From assembly GCF_024721995.1 (NCBI RefSeq), contig NZ_JANQBC010000004.1, positions 1 to 64,000 of the forward strand: a DNA stretch of 64,000 bases, given 5' to 3'. Shown here one piece after another: positions 7,481 to 17,352 of this stretch; positions within the stretch are counted from its first letter, which is position 1, and each line of letters starts with the position of its first letter. This DNA comes from Paenibacillus radicibacter. Lineage in GTDB: Bacteria > Bacillota > Bacilli > Paenibacillales > NBRC-103111. The position numbers and the translations under genes were made by a program. Under the pieces are notes generated by a model that had not been told where the DNA came from, did not search any database, and worked only from the letters and a program-made list of their open reading frames with translations.

Positions 7481-7843
7481 AAAGGTCTCCTTTTGCAGTA
7501 TGACTAATGCATATTGCATAGATTTATTTATCCCTGGACTCATGCTTCCTTTGACTTTTTTATTCTCCGCTGCATAGGCTACATACAGGCTGCATTCCAT
7601 TTACCTGTGAACCGTCATTCACCTTAAAGCCAAGCTCCCTAGCACCTAGTAAAAGCATTTTCTATTATGTGTTCATCACCTTGTAATTAAATTCAACATA
7701 GCCATGTCGTAGCTATATTGTAAAAAAACCATATTCAGATAACGAGAACCTAAACGGCTAATTGAGGGCATCATTTTCCGCGATTGTCACTATACGACTT
7801 TGTATAGTAAAATAACTTCATGGACTACGAAAGGAGCGGAAAA
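7481..7843. promoter_or_regulatory. Divergent control region of the element
   Basis: This stretch of about 360 bases separates the leftward rep/transfer genes from the rightward regulator. A perfect palindrome, ACTATAC-N6-GTATAGT (7789-7808), is a probable operator. It lies in the spacer of a possible rightward promoter, TTGTCA (7784-7789) and TAAAAT (7808-7813), 18 bases apart. A second inverted repeat, ATAGC-N9-GCTAT (7698-7716), overlaps a possible leftward promoter. No gene is seen here. Confidence 0.6.
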
Positions 7844-8191
7844 ATGACCGACAAAAAAGGATCGAACAAGCGAAAAAAAGATATTACACTTGGGCGCGTT
7901 AAAGAATTAAGAGAAATAAAGAATCTTACACAACTCGAATTTGCAGAAAGTATTGATGTTTCATCCAACACCATTAGCCGCATTGAGCGTGAAGAAATGA
8001 GCCTTTCATCTGACCTAGCTTTGAAAATTGCAGATACATACGGAATTAGCCTTGATTGGCTTTTTTATCGTGGCAATGAACAGTTAAGTCCTAAGTTTCG
8101 AGCAAATTTGGAAGAAGCCTTTAAATGTATACAGGAAAGCACCTCAATTCCTATACGCTTAAAAATCAACAAAAAAACGCCCTCGGATTAA
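7844..8191 (+). CDS. XRE-family transcriptional regulator of the element
   Basis: A 115-residue protein starting at 7844, behind AAAGGAGCGG. The helix-turn-helix of the Cro/C1 type spans about 18-72: KELREIKNLTQLEFAESIDV then SSNTISRIEREEM. The C-terminal 40 residues have no recognised domain. It is transcribed away from the rep/transfer operon, and the palindrome at 7789-7808 overlaps its probable promoter. That is the layout of a self-regulating repressor that also controls the divergent operon. It converges with hsdR, 66 bases further on. Confidence 0.85.
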   Translation: MTDKKGSNKRKKDITLGRVKELREIKNLTQLEFAESIDVSSNTISRIEREEMSLSSDLALKIADTYGISLDWLFYRGNEQLSPKFRANLEEAFKCIQESTSIPIRLKINKKTPSD

Positions 8192-8257
8192 AATCCAAAG
8201 ACGATGTGATAATATCAATTTCTAGAATTCAAATTTTTAACCGTTATTATAGATTTA

Positions 8258-11200
8258 TTAAATCTTTCCTCCTACTCCCTTAAACTTATCTACAAAGGCT
8301 GAAATTTTCTGAAAAACGCTTTGTTTTTTTGTTAAATACTGAGGATTAAGAGGACTCATTTTAGGAAGAACTTCATTAAGCTCCGTTCCATTTTCACTGG
8401 CATATTCTCTTTTTAATGAAGTTAAAATATATCTCTTTGCAGCCTCTTCATTAAGATTTTCAGTATTAATCAATTCTTCTGCTTCACGTTTTTGCTCAGT
8501 TTGAGCAAATGAGAAGAAGGCTTCAATAATACTAGTTTTGTCTTGAATACTATCTAGATCAGCTTGATTAATAAAATCAACTACCAAGCTTTCTTTAGCT
8601 CGGTTTCCTATGCTAGAACGAATTAAGCGACGAACTTCTTCCACCAAGGATGCTTTATCTTTCACTTTTTTATTATGCTCAAATATTAGTTCAAGAATGT
8701 AATCCAAATTGATCTCTTGGGATTTTAGAAGATCCACTTCAAAAACAACATCATCCCAATCCACAGAGGAATTACCTTTTTCTTTGCCAGTCTTCTCACG
8801 GCGAATCCAATCACGAATATCATTGTAGGAAGAACGATAATCTTGAACATTTCTTTCTTCTAACACTTGAATCTGTTGCATAACAGCTATATCTTCATCC
8901 GTTACATAGTGAGTAGACTTAAAATCTTCTACTGCTTCGGGATTAGTCATATCTATTGTTTGTAAAGCTTTTAAACCTGAAAACTCATCATAGTTCTGTA
9001 GTATATTTTCAACTCGCAAATATTCACCAAACAGCTTTACAAAATCTTTCTTATCTTTTTCAGTTTCAATCAAATCCACATCAGGAAAACGTTTCTTTAA
9101 TTCTTTGACTACGTCAACGTATCCACGACGGGCGTCACCCGTTACCACATCGGTGAATCCTTCCATATACTCTTTATAACTTTTTTCTAGCACCACATTC
9201 TTAGTATTTTTATCTCCGAATAGCGTAATTGCGTCTACTGTTGCTTGTTCTAAATCTCTAAAAGTAACAATATTCCCAAAGGTTTTGGTGGAATCATAAA
9301 TACGATTTGTTCTTGAGAAAGCTTGCATTAATCCATGATATTTAAGATTTTTATCAACAAATAACGTATTTAATGTAGGTGCATCAAACCCAGTTAAGAA
9401 CATTCCTACAACTATCAATAAATCAATCTCTTTATCTTTAACTCGTTTCGCAAGGTCGCGATAATAATTTTGAAATTCCTTACTTTCTACGCCGTAGTTG
9501 GTCTTAAACATAGCATTATAGTCTTTGATGGCTAAACTCAAAAACTCTTTTGCACTACTATCCATTGCTGTAGGTTCAAACGTTTCATCAAGGATTTCAC
9601 CTATCGCGCTTTGTTCTTCATTCGCAGCGAAGGAGAAGATTGTCGCAATCTTAAGAGGTTTGCTACTCTCATGTTGTATGTTTTTTAATGATTCATAGTA
9701 GAGTTTGGCTGCGTCAACACTACTCACAGCAAACATGGCATTAAACCCTTGTCCAGTCGCATTTAAACGATGGGTCTTTATTCGGAAATTATGAACAATA
9801 TACTGAGATATTTCTTTAATCCGCTCAGGATGTAGTAATGCTTCTTTATTTTCTGCCGCCGAGAGCTTCTTCTCGTCCTGCTCTTTTTCAATAGATTTGA
9901 ACTTGGGACGTACATCGTTATAATCTACTTTGAACTTTAATACTTTCTCATCTCTAATGGCATCCGTAATGACATAAGAATGTAACTCTCGGCCGAAGAC
10001 AGAAGCAGTCGTGTCAGAACCTAATGCATTTTGTGGGAAAATAGGCGTACCCGTAAATCCGAATTGATAGAACTTCTTAAACTTCTTTTTAATATTTTTT
10101 TGCGCTTCACCAAATTGTGAACGGTGGGCTTCATCAAATATAAATACCACTTGCTTATGATAGATAGGTAAGTCCGCTTCGCTTTTCATTAGGTTGTTCA
10201 GTTTTTGAATCGTCGTCACAATAATTTTGTTATCATCTTTATCCATGTTACGCTTTAAGCCTGCGGTACTCTCTGAACCATTAACACTGTCAGGAGAAAA
10301 CCGCTGATACTCCTTCATTGTCTGGAAATCCAGGTCTTTCCGATCTACAACAAAAAATACTTTATCGATAAAATCCAGTTCAGTAGCCAATCTAGCTGCT
10401 TTAAAACTAGTAAGTGTTTTCCCCGAACCTGTTGTATGCCATATAAATCCTCCGCTTTCAATGGCACTCCACTTGCGGGATTGGTATGTACTCTTTATTT
10501 TCCACAATATTCTCTCAGCAGCAGCAATTTGATAAGGACGCATGATCAACAGATTATCACTCACATCAAACACGGAATATTTCAGTAGTATATTCAACAA
10601 AGTATCTTTCTGAAAAAATGTAGCTGTAAAATCTTTCAAATCTTTAATTAAGATATTGTCCGCTTTAGCCCAATTCATCGTAAAATCAAAACTATTTTTG
10701 TCCCGTTTCGTCGTATTCGCAAAATATCGGCTATCTGTCCCATTAGAAATTACGAATATCTGCACATATTTAAAGAAAGAGTTGTCAGAATTAAAACTCT
10801 CTTTGCTATAGCGATGAACCTGATTAAAGGCTTCACGAATCGCAATCCCGCGCTTTTTGAGCTCTACTTGCACTAACGGTAAGCCATTGACCAAGATGGT
10901 TACATCATAACGATTAGTATGCGTTCCTTTTTGTTCAAATTGCGCAATGACCTGCACTTTATTGTTAGCAACATTGTTTTTGTCTACTAGATATATATTT
11001 TGAATATGTCCGTCATCGAATACAAAGTCATAAATATAATCGTCATGGATTTTACGAGTTTTATCAATGTGGTTATCGCTAGGTTTATCTAAGTACTGCT
11101 CACAAAATCTAATCCATTCCGCATCGGAAAACTGCATATGATTCAGATTTTGCAACTGCACACGAGCATTAGCAAGCAAAGCTTCAGGAGTTATGATACT

Positions 11201-11356
11201 TGGTAGGTGTTCGTACCCTTGATTAATTAGATCTTGAATCAATTCTCGCTCTAAGTTAGCTTCTGTTTGATAGCCAACCCCTTGTTCTGCTATCTTCGTA
11301 TACTTATCTAACACGATATAGTTATTTGCTTCTGCGATGGGTTTGTAATCGTACAT
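8258..11356 (-). CDS. hsdR: Type I restriction enzyme, restriction/translocation subunit HsdR (type IC-like)
   Basis: 1032 residues from the ATG at 11356, which follows GGAGG by 8 bases; the longer frame lacks a ribosome binding site. The endonuclease motif is D151 and E165-x-K167 ([16 protein letters not shown]). The helicase Walker A is HTTGSGKT with K313, followed by a DEAH box in [12 protein letters not shown]. To my recollection these are the residue numbers of EcoR124I HsdR. The subunit cuts DNA after ATP-driven translocation when the site is unmethylated. It is the last gene of the hsdM-hsdS-prrC-hsdR operon, 13 bases behind prrC. All key residues are present. Confidence 0.95.
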   Translation of the reverse strand: MYDYKPIAEANNYIVLDKYTKIAEQGVGYQTEANLERELIQDLINQGYEHLPSIITPEALLANARVQLQNLNHMQFSDAEWIRFCEQYLDKPSDNHIDKTRKIHDDYIYDFVFDDGHIQNIYLVDKNNVANNKVQVIAQFEQKGTHTNRYDVTILVNGLPLVQVELKKRGIAIREAFNQVHRYSKESFNSDNSFFKYVQIFVISNGTDSRYFANTTKRDKNSFDFTMNWAKADNILIKDLKDFTATFFQKDTLLNILLKYSVFDVSDNLLIMRPYQIAAAERILWKIKSTYQSRKWSAIESGGFIWHTTGSGKTLTSFKAARLATELDFIDKVFFVVDRKDLDFQTMKEYQRFSPDSVNGSESTAGLKRNMDKDDNKIIVTTIQKLNNLMKSEADLPIYHKQVVFIFDEAHRSQFGEAQKNIKKKFKKFYQFGFTGTPIFPQNALGSDTTASVFGRELHSYVITDAIRDEKVLKFKVDYNDVRPKFKSIEKEQDEKKLSAAENKEALLHPERIKEISQYIVHNFRIKTHRLNATGQGFNAMFAVSSVDAAKLYYESLKNIQHESSKPLKIATIFSFAANEEQSAIGEILDETFEPTAMDSSAKEFLSLAIKDYNAMFKTNYGVESKEFQNYYRDLAKRVKDKEIDLLIVVGMFLTGFDAPTLNTLFVDKNLKYHGLMQAFSRTNRIYDSTKTFGNIVTFRDLEQATVDAITLFGDKNTKNVVLEKSYKEYMEGFTDVVTGDARRGYVDVVKELKKRFPDVDLIETEKDKKDFVKLFGEYLRVENILQNYDEFSGLKALQTIDMTNPEAVEDFKSTHYVTDEDIAVMQQIQVLEERNVQDYRSSYNDIRDWIRREKTGKEKGNSSVDWDDVVFEVDLLKSQEINLDYILELIFEHNKKVKDKASLVEEVRRLIRSSIGNRAKESLVVDFINQADLDSIQDKTSIIEAFFSFAQTEQKREAEELINTENLNEEAAKRYILTSLKREYASENGTELNEVLPKMSPLNPQYLTKKQSVFQKISAFVDKFKGVGGKI

Positions 11357-11369
11357 CCGACTTCCCTCC

Positions 11370-12563
11370 TTAAATCTTTTTAAACCTATATAATTCATTA
11401 ATTTCACTAAACAGATGTCTTAATATATTCTTGTCATCATTTGTGAGCTCAACAATTTCTTCACCCGAATGCTTTGAATGACTGGATAAGTTTAGAATCC
11501 TGTTTTCATATCCTACACCGCTTCCTCTGACTGGCACTAATAAATCTTTCCAATGAGAATAGCCTAAGAACGTGGAGGTTTTCTCCAATGCATTTCGAAG
11601 GAAGTTAAAATGATATTTATATATTTGCCCCGATTCAATAGCTTTTTCGATTTCATTCATTAGAAAAAGATGATATGAAAACGGTGAATCATTGTTCTGA
11701 TCTTTTAGTTGGAATGTGCCCACTTCATTCTTTTCTAATCTATGCTTTTTAAAATGTTTCTTATCGTTGTAACCTGTTCGTCTATCAGAATTATTAAACT
11801 CACTACACAACACATTATAAAATAGAGGATTATGTGTGGTTATAATAAACTTAAGGTCTGACTCATTAGATTTTATTAATTCTGCTAAATTTACTGCTAA
11901 TTCAATCAAGTGGTTATCATCTAAAGAACTTACAGGATCATCTATGAATACATACTTCAGCTGGTCGAACTGATTTGTTTCTCTATCACTTGGTTCAGCT
12001 ACATTTAATATTTCAATAACTTGTTTAAGTAGAGAATAAAAAACACTCCATACAAAGTTACTTTCTTCTCCTTTTGAAATTTTAATGTTATCTGAGCGCT
12101 CTTCATTCCCCCTCTGATATGAAAATGTGATTTCTGTAAAAGATTCGACTGTTACGTTATTTCCATTCATATCTTTAAAAGTATATTCTTCATTAAAATG
12201 TGGTGTTAATTTTTCGTCGGTATAATTTTGAAAAATAGATATAATGTTTCTATCTTGTCCTTGCTCTTCAAAAATCCATTTTGTAAATGAATTGGGATGG
12301 ATTTTAAGTTTTGGTTCAGCATCATCTTCTAAATCATTATCCCAATAAAATAGATCTTCTGTAAAAGCATTGTAGTAGAGAATCTTCTTACCGCTCGCCT
12401 TTAACTCCTCAATCTCTACATTCTCCTCGACAGATTGTGTAAGTAACGATTTGAACTCCCTTGAAAGTCTTGTTTTACCTGTTCCATTAAATGCATAAAT
12501 TAATTGGACTTTCTTGTTGTTGCTATCCAAATTCCGTGCAACTTCATTTAAACTTATTCCCAT
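11370..12563 (-). CDS. prrC: PrrC-type anticodon nuclease (ABC-ATPase with C-terminal RNase domain)
   Basis: 397 residues, against 396 for E. coli PrrC as I recall it. The ATPase half shows Walker A FNGTGKT (25-31), an ABC-type signature SKGEES (163-168), Walker B YVFIDDP (204-210), D-loop SSLDD and H-loop TTH (242-244). The C-terminal half carries R323-x3-E327 (FLRNALEK) and H362/H365, close to the PrrC nuclease triad R320, E324, H356. PrrC is held silent by its type I R-M partner and cuts the tRNA-Lys anticodon loop when a phage inhibits restriction. The gene lies between hsdS and hsdR, as in the E. coli prr locus. The target tRNA here is inferred. Confidence 0.87.
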   Translation of the reverse strand: MGISLNEVARNLDSNNKKVQLIYAFNGTGKTRLSREFKSLLTQSVEENVEIEELKASGKKILYYNAFTEDLFYWDNDLEDDAEPKLKIHPNSFTKWIFEEQGQDRNIISIFQNYTDEKLTPHFNEEYTFKDMNGNNVTVESFTEITFSYQRGNEERSDNIKISKGEESNFVWSVFYSLLKQVIEILNVAEPSDRETNQFDQLKYVFIDDPVSSLDDNHLIELAVNLAELIKSNESDLKFIITTHNPLFYNVLCSEFNNSDRRTGYNDKKHFKKHRLEKNEVGTFQLKDQNNDSPFSYHLFLMNEIEKAIESGQIYKYHFNFLRNALEKTSTFLGYSHWKDLLVPVRGSGVGYENRILNLSSHSKHSGEEIVELTNDDKNILRHLFSEINELYRFKKI

Positions 12564-12564
12564 A

Positions 12565-13767
12565 TTAAGCTTCTACCTCACTTTTCGGAAATGAAAGCAA
12601 CATATTACGGTAATATTCATATTGTGTTTGACGCAACTCTATTTCACGAGGTAATCCCTCGGTAATTGAAGAGGTCAAGGCATCGAATTTGTCTAAAATT
12701 GATACAATGCGATTTTGATCTTCAAGTGAAGGTAGCGGTATCTCGAATTTCTCCAATTTCTCTCCATGTACTCGAATAACCTTTGTTCCTGTTCTACTTT
12801 TCTTTTTGTAATCAAAAAACATAGGTGTTTGGAGATAATACGCTATATACTTTGGATTTTGGTTATGCTTAAATATATAAGTCTCTCCACTGACACAGAC
12901 CTCATCTTCACCCAACCAAACTAAAGGCTTACAAACATCTTCGATATTTTCACTTGTAGTCGCGATAATCAAATCGCCTTTCTGAGCTTTTCTCAACTTG
13001 GTTGCCAATGTTGGTGAAACGAAAGATTTTGTCTGATATGCAAAATTCCCGTAGTAAGTATAAATTTGACCATAATGGATACAGCCTACACCGCTCTCTG
13101 CAAAATCACTTTTTTGCAAGCCGCTCCCTCTAACAAAAACACCTATATCCCCAAGCGCTTTCCACTCAACTTCACCCTCTTCAAAAGTTAACAACTTATC
13201 ACGGTAATAAGTATATTGACTTTTACGAGCTGTAAGCTCTGCTGTAAGCTCTGCTGTAAGCTCTGCTGTAAGCTTTATGAAAGCGTCCAAAATACGGACG
13301 ATTTCGGTTTGGATTTCAAGGGATTTTTCTGGATTTTCTGGACATGGGATAGGAATTTTAAATCCAATTAACTCTTTTCTATTTAATGCAGGAACACCTG
13401 TCATATTTGCTAGTCCAATTATATCAGCCATGCTATTCGACATCACATAATAAATGAATCGAGTTTTAATATTTTTATCTATGCTGCGTATTCTGTAGCA
13501 AAGCGGCCCACACCAAAAATGGTTATTTTGATAGCCAACAAATCCAATACCACCTTGACCACGCGAAGGAGTAGTTATGGTGTCGGGCTCTGTGTTAAAA
13601 TTAGACAAATAACCTGATGGAGTTGTGCCTGCATTAACAAATGGGTATTCACCTGTTCCAGTGTCATTTGGACTCTGCCCTACACCAATACTACAAACTT
13701 CTCCTAACGTTTTCCATTCAACCTCAACCCCATCAAGCAATTTTTCCAAATAACTCAGCTTACTCAT
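12565..13767 (-). CDS. hsdS: Type I restriction enzyme specificity subunit HsdS
   Basis: 400 residues with two target-recognition domains (about 15-160 and 195-375), each followed by a conserved helix. The first helix carries three TAEL units (167-178) and then TARK, like the central spacer of EcoR124I/EcoprrI-type HsdS. The number of TAEL units sets the distance between the two half-sites recognised in DNA. The recognition sequence cannot be predicted by eye. The start codon overlaps the hsdM stop by 4 bases (ATGA), and prrC follows after 1 base, so the four genes form one operon. Confidence 0.94.
   Translation of the reverse strand: MSKLSYLEKLLDGVEVEWKTLGEVCSIGVGQSPNDTGTGEYPFVNAGTTPSGYLSNFNTEPDTITTPSRGQGGIGFVGYQNNHFWCGPLCYRIRSIDKNIKTRFIYYVMSNSMADIIGLANMTGVPALNRKELIGFKIPIPCPENPEKSLEIQTEIVRILDAFIKLTAELTAELTAELTARKSQYTYYRDKLLTFEEGEVEWKALGDIGVFVRGSGLQKSDFAESGVGCIHYGQIYTYYGNFAYQTKSFVSPTLATKLRKAQKGDLIIATTSENIEDVCKPLVWLGEDEVCVSGETYIFKHNQNPKYIAYYLQTPMFFDYKKKSRTGTKVIRVHGEKLEKFEIPLPSLEDQNRIVSILDKFDALTSSITEGLPREIELRQTQYEYYRNMLLSFPKSEVEA
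13229..13276. repeat. 12-bp tandem repeat in hsdS (three perfect units and one variant)
   Basis: The unit gctgtaagctct occurs three times in a row (13229-13264), followed by gctgtaagcttt. On the coding strand it encodes the TAEL tract. Gain or loss of a 12-bp unit keeps the frame and changes the spacer helix by four residues. Confidence 0.92.
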
Positions 13768-15311
13768 GATTCAATCCCCTTAATAATGTCATCAATTTCG
13801 GCACGAAGTTGGTCTATCTTTGCCACTGTCGTTTTTATCTCTGCATTCAGCTCATTTATATCTATGACTTCCCTAGTATCTCTTGCTTCCACATAGGAGC
13901 TAACAGATAGGTTGTACTCATTCTGAACGATTGCATCATAATCAACGGATCTTGCAAGATGGTCAACATCTTCTTTGCTGTCAAACATACTCATAATTCG
14001 CTCAATATGGACATCTGTGAGGATGTTATTATTGGTTTCTTTTTTATAGAAATCCACACCACTTGCGTCAATAAATTGAGTGGCATTATTTTCTTTATGT
14101 TTAGATAGAACTAAAATATTAACTGCTATTGATGTCCCAAAAAACAGGTTAGGTGCTAATGAAATAACAGTTTCAACAAAATTATTATCAATTAAATATT
14201 TCCTAATTTTCTGCTCAGCCCCAGCTCTGTAAAATATACCAGGGAAGCATACGATAGCTGCACGACCTTTACTTGATAGATAACTAAGCGAGTGAAGCAC
14301 AAAGGCGAAGTCAGCTTTCGATTTAGGAGCTAATACGCCTGCTGGAGCAAACCTTTCATCATTAATAAGCGTTGGATCATCACTACCAATCCAATTCACG
14401 GAATAAGGTGGATTAGATACAATAGCATCAAATGGCTTTTCATCACCAAAGTGAGGGTCTAATAGCGTATTTCCCAAAGCAATATTAAACTTATCGTAGT
14501 TGATGTTGTGTAAAAACATATTCATACGCGCAAGATTATACGTTGTATGATTAATCTCCTGCCCGTAGAAACCATCTTCGATGATGTGGTCATCAAACTG
14601 TTTTTTGGCTTGTAATAAAAGAGAACCAGAGCCAGCTGCCGGGTCATAAATTTTATTAATGGTTGTTTGATTGTGTATTGCTAATTGAGCAATAAGTTTA
14701 GATACACTTTGCGGTGTAAAAAATTCTCCTCCAGATTTCCCTGCATTGGCAGCATAATTAGAAATTAAATACTCATAAGCATCACCAAAAAGGTCAATGT
14801 GACTATCTTCAAAATCACCAAAATTAAGCCCTTCAACGCCTTTAATAACAGCAGCTAAACGACTGTTTTTATCTTTCACTGTATTCCCTAATCTATTGCT
14901 TGTCGTGTCAAAGTCAGCAAATAATCCTTTAATATCCAATTCAGAAGGATAACCATTTGCTGAACTTTCAATAGCTGAAAATATGGCAGCTAAATCCGTA
15001 TTTAAGCTTTCATTTGTGTTGGCGGTTTTCGCAATATTAGCAAACAGCTGACTCGGATATATGAAATAACCTTTTGTTTTAATGGCATCCTCTTTGATTT
15101 CTTTCGTTATAATACTATCAGGAAGGTCTGTATATTTGATGCTTTCGTCTCCAGCTTCAATATAGCCAGAAAAGTTCTCACTAATGAAACGATAAAAAAG
15201 CGTTCCTAAAACATATTGTTTAAAATCCCATCCATCTACTGAGCCACGGACATCATTGGCTATTTTCCAGATTTGAGATTGTAATTCGGCACGTTGTGTT
15301 GCACTTGACAT
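13764..15311 (-). CDS. hsdM: Type I restriction enzyme methylase subunit HsdM
   Basis: 515 residues, as in type IC methylases (about 520). It has an N-terminal helical domain (about 1-150), the family stretch GEFFTPQSV (196-204), the AdoMet-binding motif DPAAGSGS (223-230) and the N6-adenine catalytic motif NPPYS (300-304). With HsdS it methylates adenine in the recognition site and protects host DNA. The start follows GGAGG by 7 bases. It is the first gene of the operon; a possible -10 element, TATAAT, lies at 15431-15436 on the minus strand. Confidence 0.95.
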   Translation of the reverse strand: MSSATQRAELQSQIWKIANDVRGSVDGWDFKQYVLGTLFYRFISENFSGYIEAGDESIKYTDLPDSIITKEIKEDAIKTKGYFIYPSQLFANIAKTANTNESLNTDLAAIFSAIESSANGYPSELDIKGLFADFDTTSNRLGNTVKDKNSRLAAVIKGVEGLNFGDFEDSHIDLFGDAYEYLISNYAANAGKSGGEFFTPQSVSKLIAQLAIHNQTTINKIYDPAAGSGSLLLQAKKQFDDHIIEDGFYGQEINHTTYNLARMNMFLHNINYDKFNIALGNTLLDPHFGDEKPFDAIVSNPPYSVNWIGSDDPTLINDERFAPAGVLAPKSKADFAFVLHSLSYLSSKGRAAIVCFPGIFYRAGAEQKIRKYLIDNNFVETVISLAPNLFFGTSIAVNILVLSKHKENNATQFIDASGVDFYKKETNNNILTDVHIERIMSMFDSKEDVDHLARSVDYDAIVQNEYNLSVSSYVEARDTREVIDINELNAEIKTTVAKIDQLRAEIDDIIKGIES

Positions 15312-15546
15312 TTGTATACCTCCAACTTTCCTTCTTATACATTGATTATAAAAGCAATTCTAGATAGGTTTGTAGTTTACCTTCCACCATTAGTTTCTTT
15401 ACTAAATTAATGACATGATTGTACCTCCATATTATACACCATGCCGCCGTGGTGAAGCCGCTCGATCAGAAATATCCTAAAGGAAATCCCAAGGCATCCT
15501 CTTCATGTTTCGCGCGTTTCACGTACTCAACCGGCTAAAGCCTAAA

Positions 15547-15584
15547 GAAAAACTCCCACCGACAATCATTCGGCGAGAGTTTTT
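15547..15584. terminator. Terminator-like hairpin near the right end of the element
   Basis: AAAAACTCCCACCG (15549-15562) pairs, with two G-T pairs, with CGGCGAGAGTTTTT (15571-15584). It has A-runs on one side and T-runs on the other, so it could work in both directions. It would stop guaA transcripts from entering the element and replaces the terminator lost by the insertion. Confidence 0.65.
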
Positions 15585-15603
15585 GGCGACAATCTTGGAG
15601 ACA
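15583..15603 (+). repeat. Possible integrase arm-type sites, right end
   Basis: TTGGCGACA (15583-15591) and TTGGAGACA (15595-15603) are 12 bases apart, in the same orientation as the pair at 3321-3341. The function is inferred. Confidence 0.45.
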
Positions 15604-15692
15604 ATTGAAAGGAATTTTGGTCTCAGAAAGTCATATGAGTTTTACCTAAACGGCGTAAAATCAACGTTTTTCAGTGTATAGAGTGTCGCTTG

Positions 15693-15708
15693 CCTATTCC
15701 CACTCAAT
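15693..15708. repeat. Right attachment site core (att repeat) within guaA
   Basis: An identical copy of 3246-3261. It contains the guaA stop codon (TAG at 15694-15696, minus) and the codons for the final residues IEWE. Confidence 0.88.
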
Positions 15709-17232
15709 CGTTGCTGGTGGTTTGGAAGTTACGTCATAAACGATACGGTTTACGTTCTCCACTTCATTCACGATACGAACGGAGATTTTCTCAAGGATAT
15801 CCCAAGGGATACGTGCCCAATCCGCTGTCATGCCGTCGATGGAAGTAACTGCGCGAATACCTACTGTGTAGGAATACGTACGCTCATCACCCATTACGCC
15901 AACACTCTTCATGTTCGGAAGTGCAGTGAAGTACTGCCAAATTTCGCGGTCAAGACCAGCCTTAGCAATCTCATCACGTAGAATCGCATCGGATTCACGA
16001 ACGATGTGTAATTTATCTTCTGTCACTTCGCCAAGAACACGAATCGCTAGACCCGGACCTGGGAATGGCTGACGCCAAACGATAGCTTCAGGAAGACCGC
16101 ATTCTTCGCCGACTTTACGAACTTCGTCTTTGAACAATGTCTTAAGTGGTTCGATCAATTCGAACTTAATATCTTCAGGCAATCCACCTACGTTGTGGTG
16201 AGATTTGATTGTTTGTGCTGTTGCAGTACCACTTTCTACGATGTCCGTATACAGTGTACCTTGTGCCAAGAAATCGAATTGACCCATTTTCTCAGACTCT
16301 TCTTGGAAGCAGTAAATGAATTCGTTACCGATAATTTTACGCTTCTGTTCTGGATCATCAACGCCTGCAAGTTTACCTAAGAAACGATCGCGAGCATCGA
16401 TCTTCACAACGTGCATATCGAATTTGCCTACGAATGTTTCCATTACGCTCTCTGCTTCACCTTTACGAAGTAGACCGTGATCAATAAACATACAAGTCAA
16501 CTGATCGCCGATTGCTTTGTGAATCAGAATCGCAACTACGGAAGAGTCCACACCGCCGCTTAGTGCACATAGCACTTTACGGTCGCCAACTTGCTCACGA
16601 ATTTCACGAATCGCGTCTTCAACGAATGTTACCATGCTCCAGTCGCCTGTGCATCCACATACGTTATACACGAAGTTACGAATCATCTCATTACCTTGAA
16701 CAGAGTGACGAACTTCTGGGTGGAATTGTACCGCATAGAATTGTTTATTTGGATTGCTCATTGCCGCGATTGGTGCGCTCTCTGTGCTTGCATCGAGTAC
16801 GAAGCCTTCTGGAAGCTCAACTACGTGGTCGCCATGGCTCATCCATACAAGTTGGTTATTCTCTAGTCCTTCAACTAGACGAGAACCCGCTACGAATTCA
16901 ACTTCAGATTTACCGTACTCACGCTTGCTTGCTCTTTCTACTTTACCGTTCATTTGGTGAGCCATTAGCTGCATACCATAGCAAATTCCCATGATCGGAA
17001 CATTAAGCTCATATACACCTGGATCTACTTGCGGCGCGCCTTCACCGTATACAGAAGAAGGTCCACCGGAGAACACGATACCACGTGGGTTCATTTCCTT
17101 GATCTTTTCCGCTGGTGTATTGAAAGGAATTAATTCACTATAAACACCAAGATCACGTATTCTTCTTGCAATAAGTTGGTTATATTGACCGCCAAAGTCG
17201 AGTACGACGATCATTTCATTCGGTTTAGACAT
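15694..17232 (-). CDS. guaA: GMP synthase (glutamine-hydrolysing)
   Basis: 512 residues from the ATG at 17232, which has GGAGG 11 bases upstream; an in-frame TTG at 17241 is too close to that GGAGG. It converts XMP to GMP using glutamine and ATP. The class I amidotransferase domain has its nucleophile in GICYGMQ and the His-Glu pair in QFHPEV. The ATP-pyrophosphatase P-loop is SGGVDSS, and the C-terminal dimerisation domain ends PPATIEWE. The 3' end is the integration target of the element to its left and remains intact. Its own terminator now lies at 3172-3222. Confidence 0.98.
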   Translation of the reverse strand: MSKPNEMIVVLDFGGQYNQLIARRIRDLGVYSELIPFNTPAEKIKEMNPRGIVFSGGPSSVYGEGAPQVDPGVYELNVPIMGICYGMQLMAHQMNGKVERASKREYGKSEVEFVAGSRLVEGLENNQLVWMSHGDHVVELPEGFVLDASTESAPIAAMSNPNKQFYAVQFHPEVRHSVQGNEMIRNFVYNVCGCTGDWSMVTFVEDAIREIREQVGDRKVLCALSGGVDSSVVAILIHKAIGDQLTCMFIDHGLLRKGEAESVMETFVGKFDMHVVKIDARDRFLGKLAGVDDPEQKRKIIGNEFIYCFQEESEKMGQFDFLAQGTLYTDIVESGTATAQTIKSHHNVGGLPEDIKFELIEPLKTLFKDEVRKVGEECGLPEAIVWRQPFPGPGLAIRVLGEVTEDKLHIVRESDAILRDEIAKAGLDREIWQYFTALPNMKSVGVMGDERTYSYTVGIRAVTSIDGMTADWARIPWDILEKISVRIVNEVENVNRIVYDVTSKPPATIEWE

Positions 17233-17314
17233 AATCCGCAATCCTCCAATATTTAATAATGCTCAGGCTTATTTCGGAAAACTAAACGACGTTAGCTGTC
17301 CGTATATCTTGTCC

Positions 17315-17343
17315 ATTATATAGAACGACTGGAGGAGGGTCAA
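17315..17343 (-). promoter_or_regulatory. guaA promoter
   Basis: TTGACC (17338-17343) and TATAAT (17315-17320) on the minus strand are 17 bases apart, about 80 bases before the guaA start. No guanine riboswitch or PurR-box pair was recognised in the leader. Confidence 0.75.
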
Positions 17344-17352
17344 TGGTAACTG

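Larger units (their letters stand above)
15312..15692. other. Right-end non-coding region of the element
   Basis: No gene is supported here. It holds a likely leader of the hsd operon with TATAAT at 15431-15436 but no convincing -35, a short open stretch (about 15340-15420, minus) that could be a decayed gene end, a terminator-like hairpin (15547-15584) and the possible right-end integrase arm sites (15583-15603). Confidence 0.6.
3246..15708. mobile_element. Integrative element in the 3' end of guaA, carrying a type I R-M/PrrC locus
   Basis: The element is bounded by a 16-bp direct repeat, cctattcccactcaat, at 3246-3261 and 15693-15708. The right copy contains the guaA stop codon and last codons, so integration rebuilds an intact guaA. 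The integrase gene lies next to the left end. Cargo, left to right: integrase, DUF3173-like protein, Rep, paired hairpins, membrane protein, FtsK-like ATPase, small protein, divergent XRE regulator, then hsdR, prrC, hsdS and hsdM. No type IV secretion (VirB4/VirB6-like) genes are present. It could therefore be an integrative mobilizable element, or an element using FtsK-like transfer as in actinomycete AICEs. Confidence 0.88.

Noticed and set aside
7481-7600. N-terminal extension of the small protein upstream of the FtsK-like ATPase
   Set aside because: There is no ribosome binding site at 7600, while AAAGGAGACC precedes the internal ATG at 7480.
13229-13276. Tandem repeat considered as a CRISPR-like or satellite array
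   Set aside because: It is in frame within hsdS, has no spacers, and is explained by the TAEL tract.
15340-15440. Possible small gene upstream of hsdM (minus), with residues like [20 protein letters not shown]
   Set aside because: It lacks an in-frame start with a ribosome binding site and is very short; it is at most a decayed gene end.
17242-17352. Search for a guanine riboswitch in the guaA leader
   Set aside because: The leader is short and lacks the TATAA, TTTCTACC and CCGTAAA core elements.
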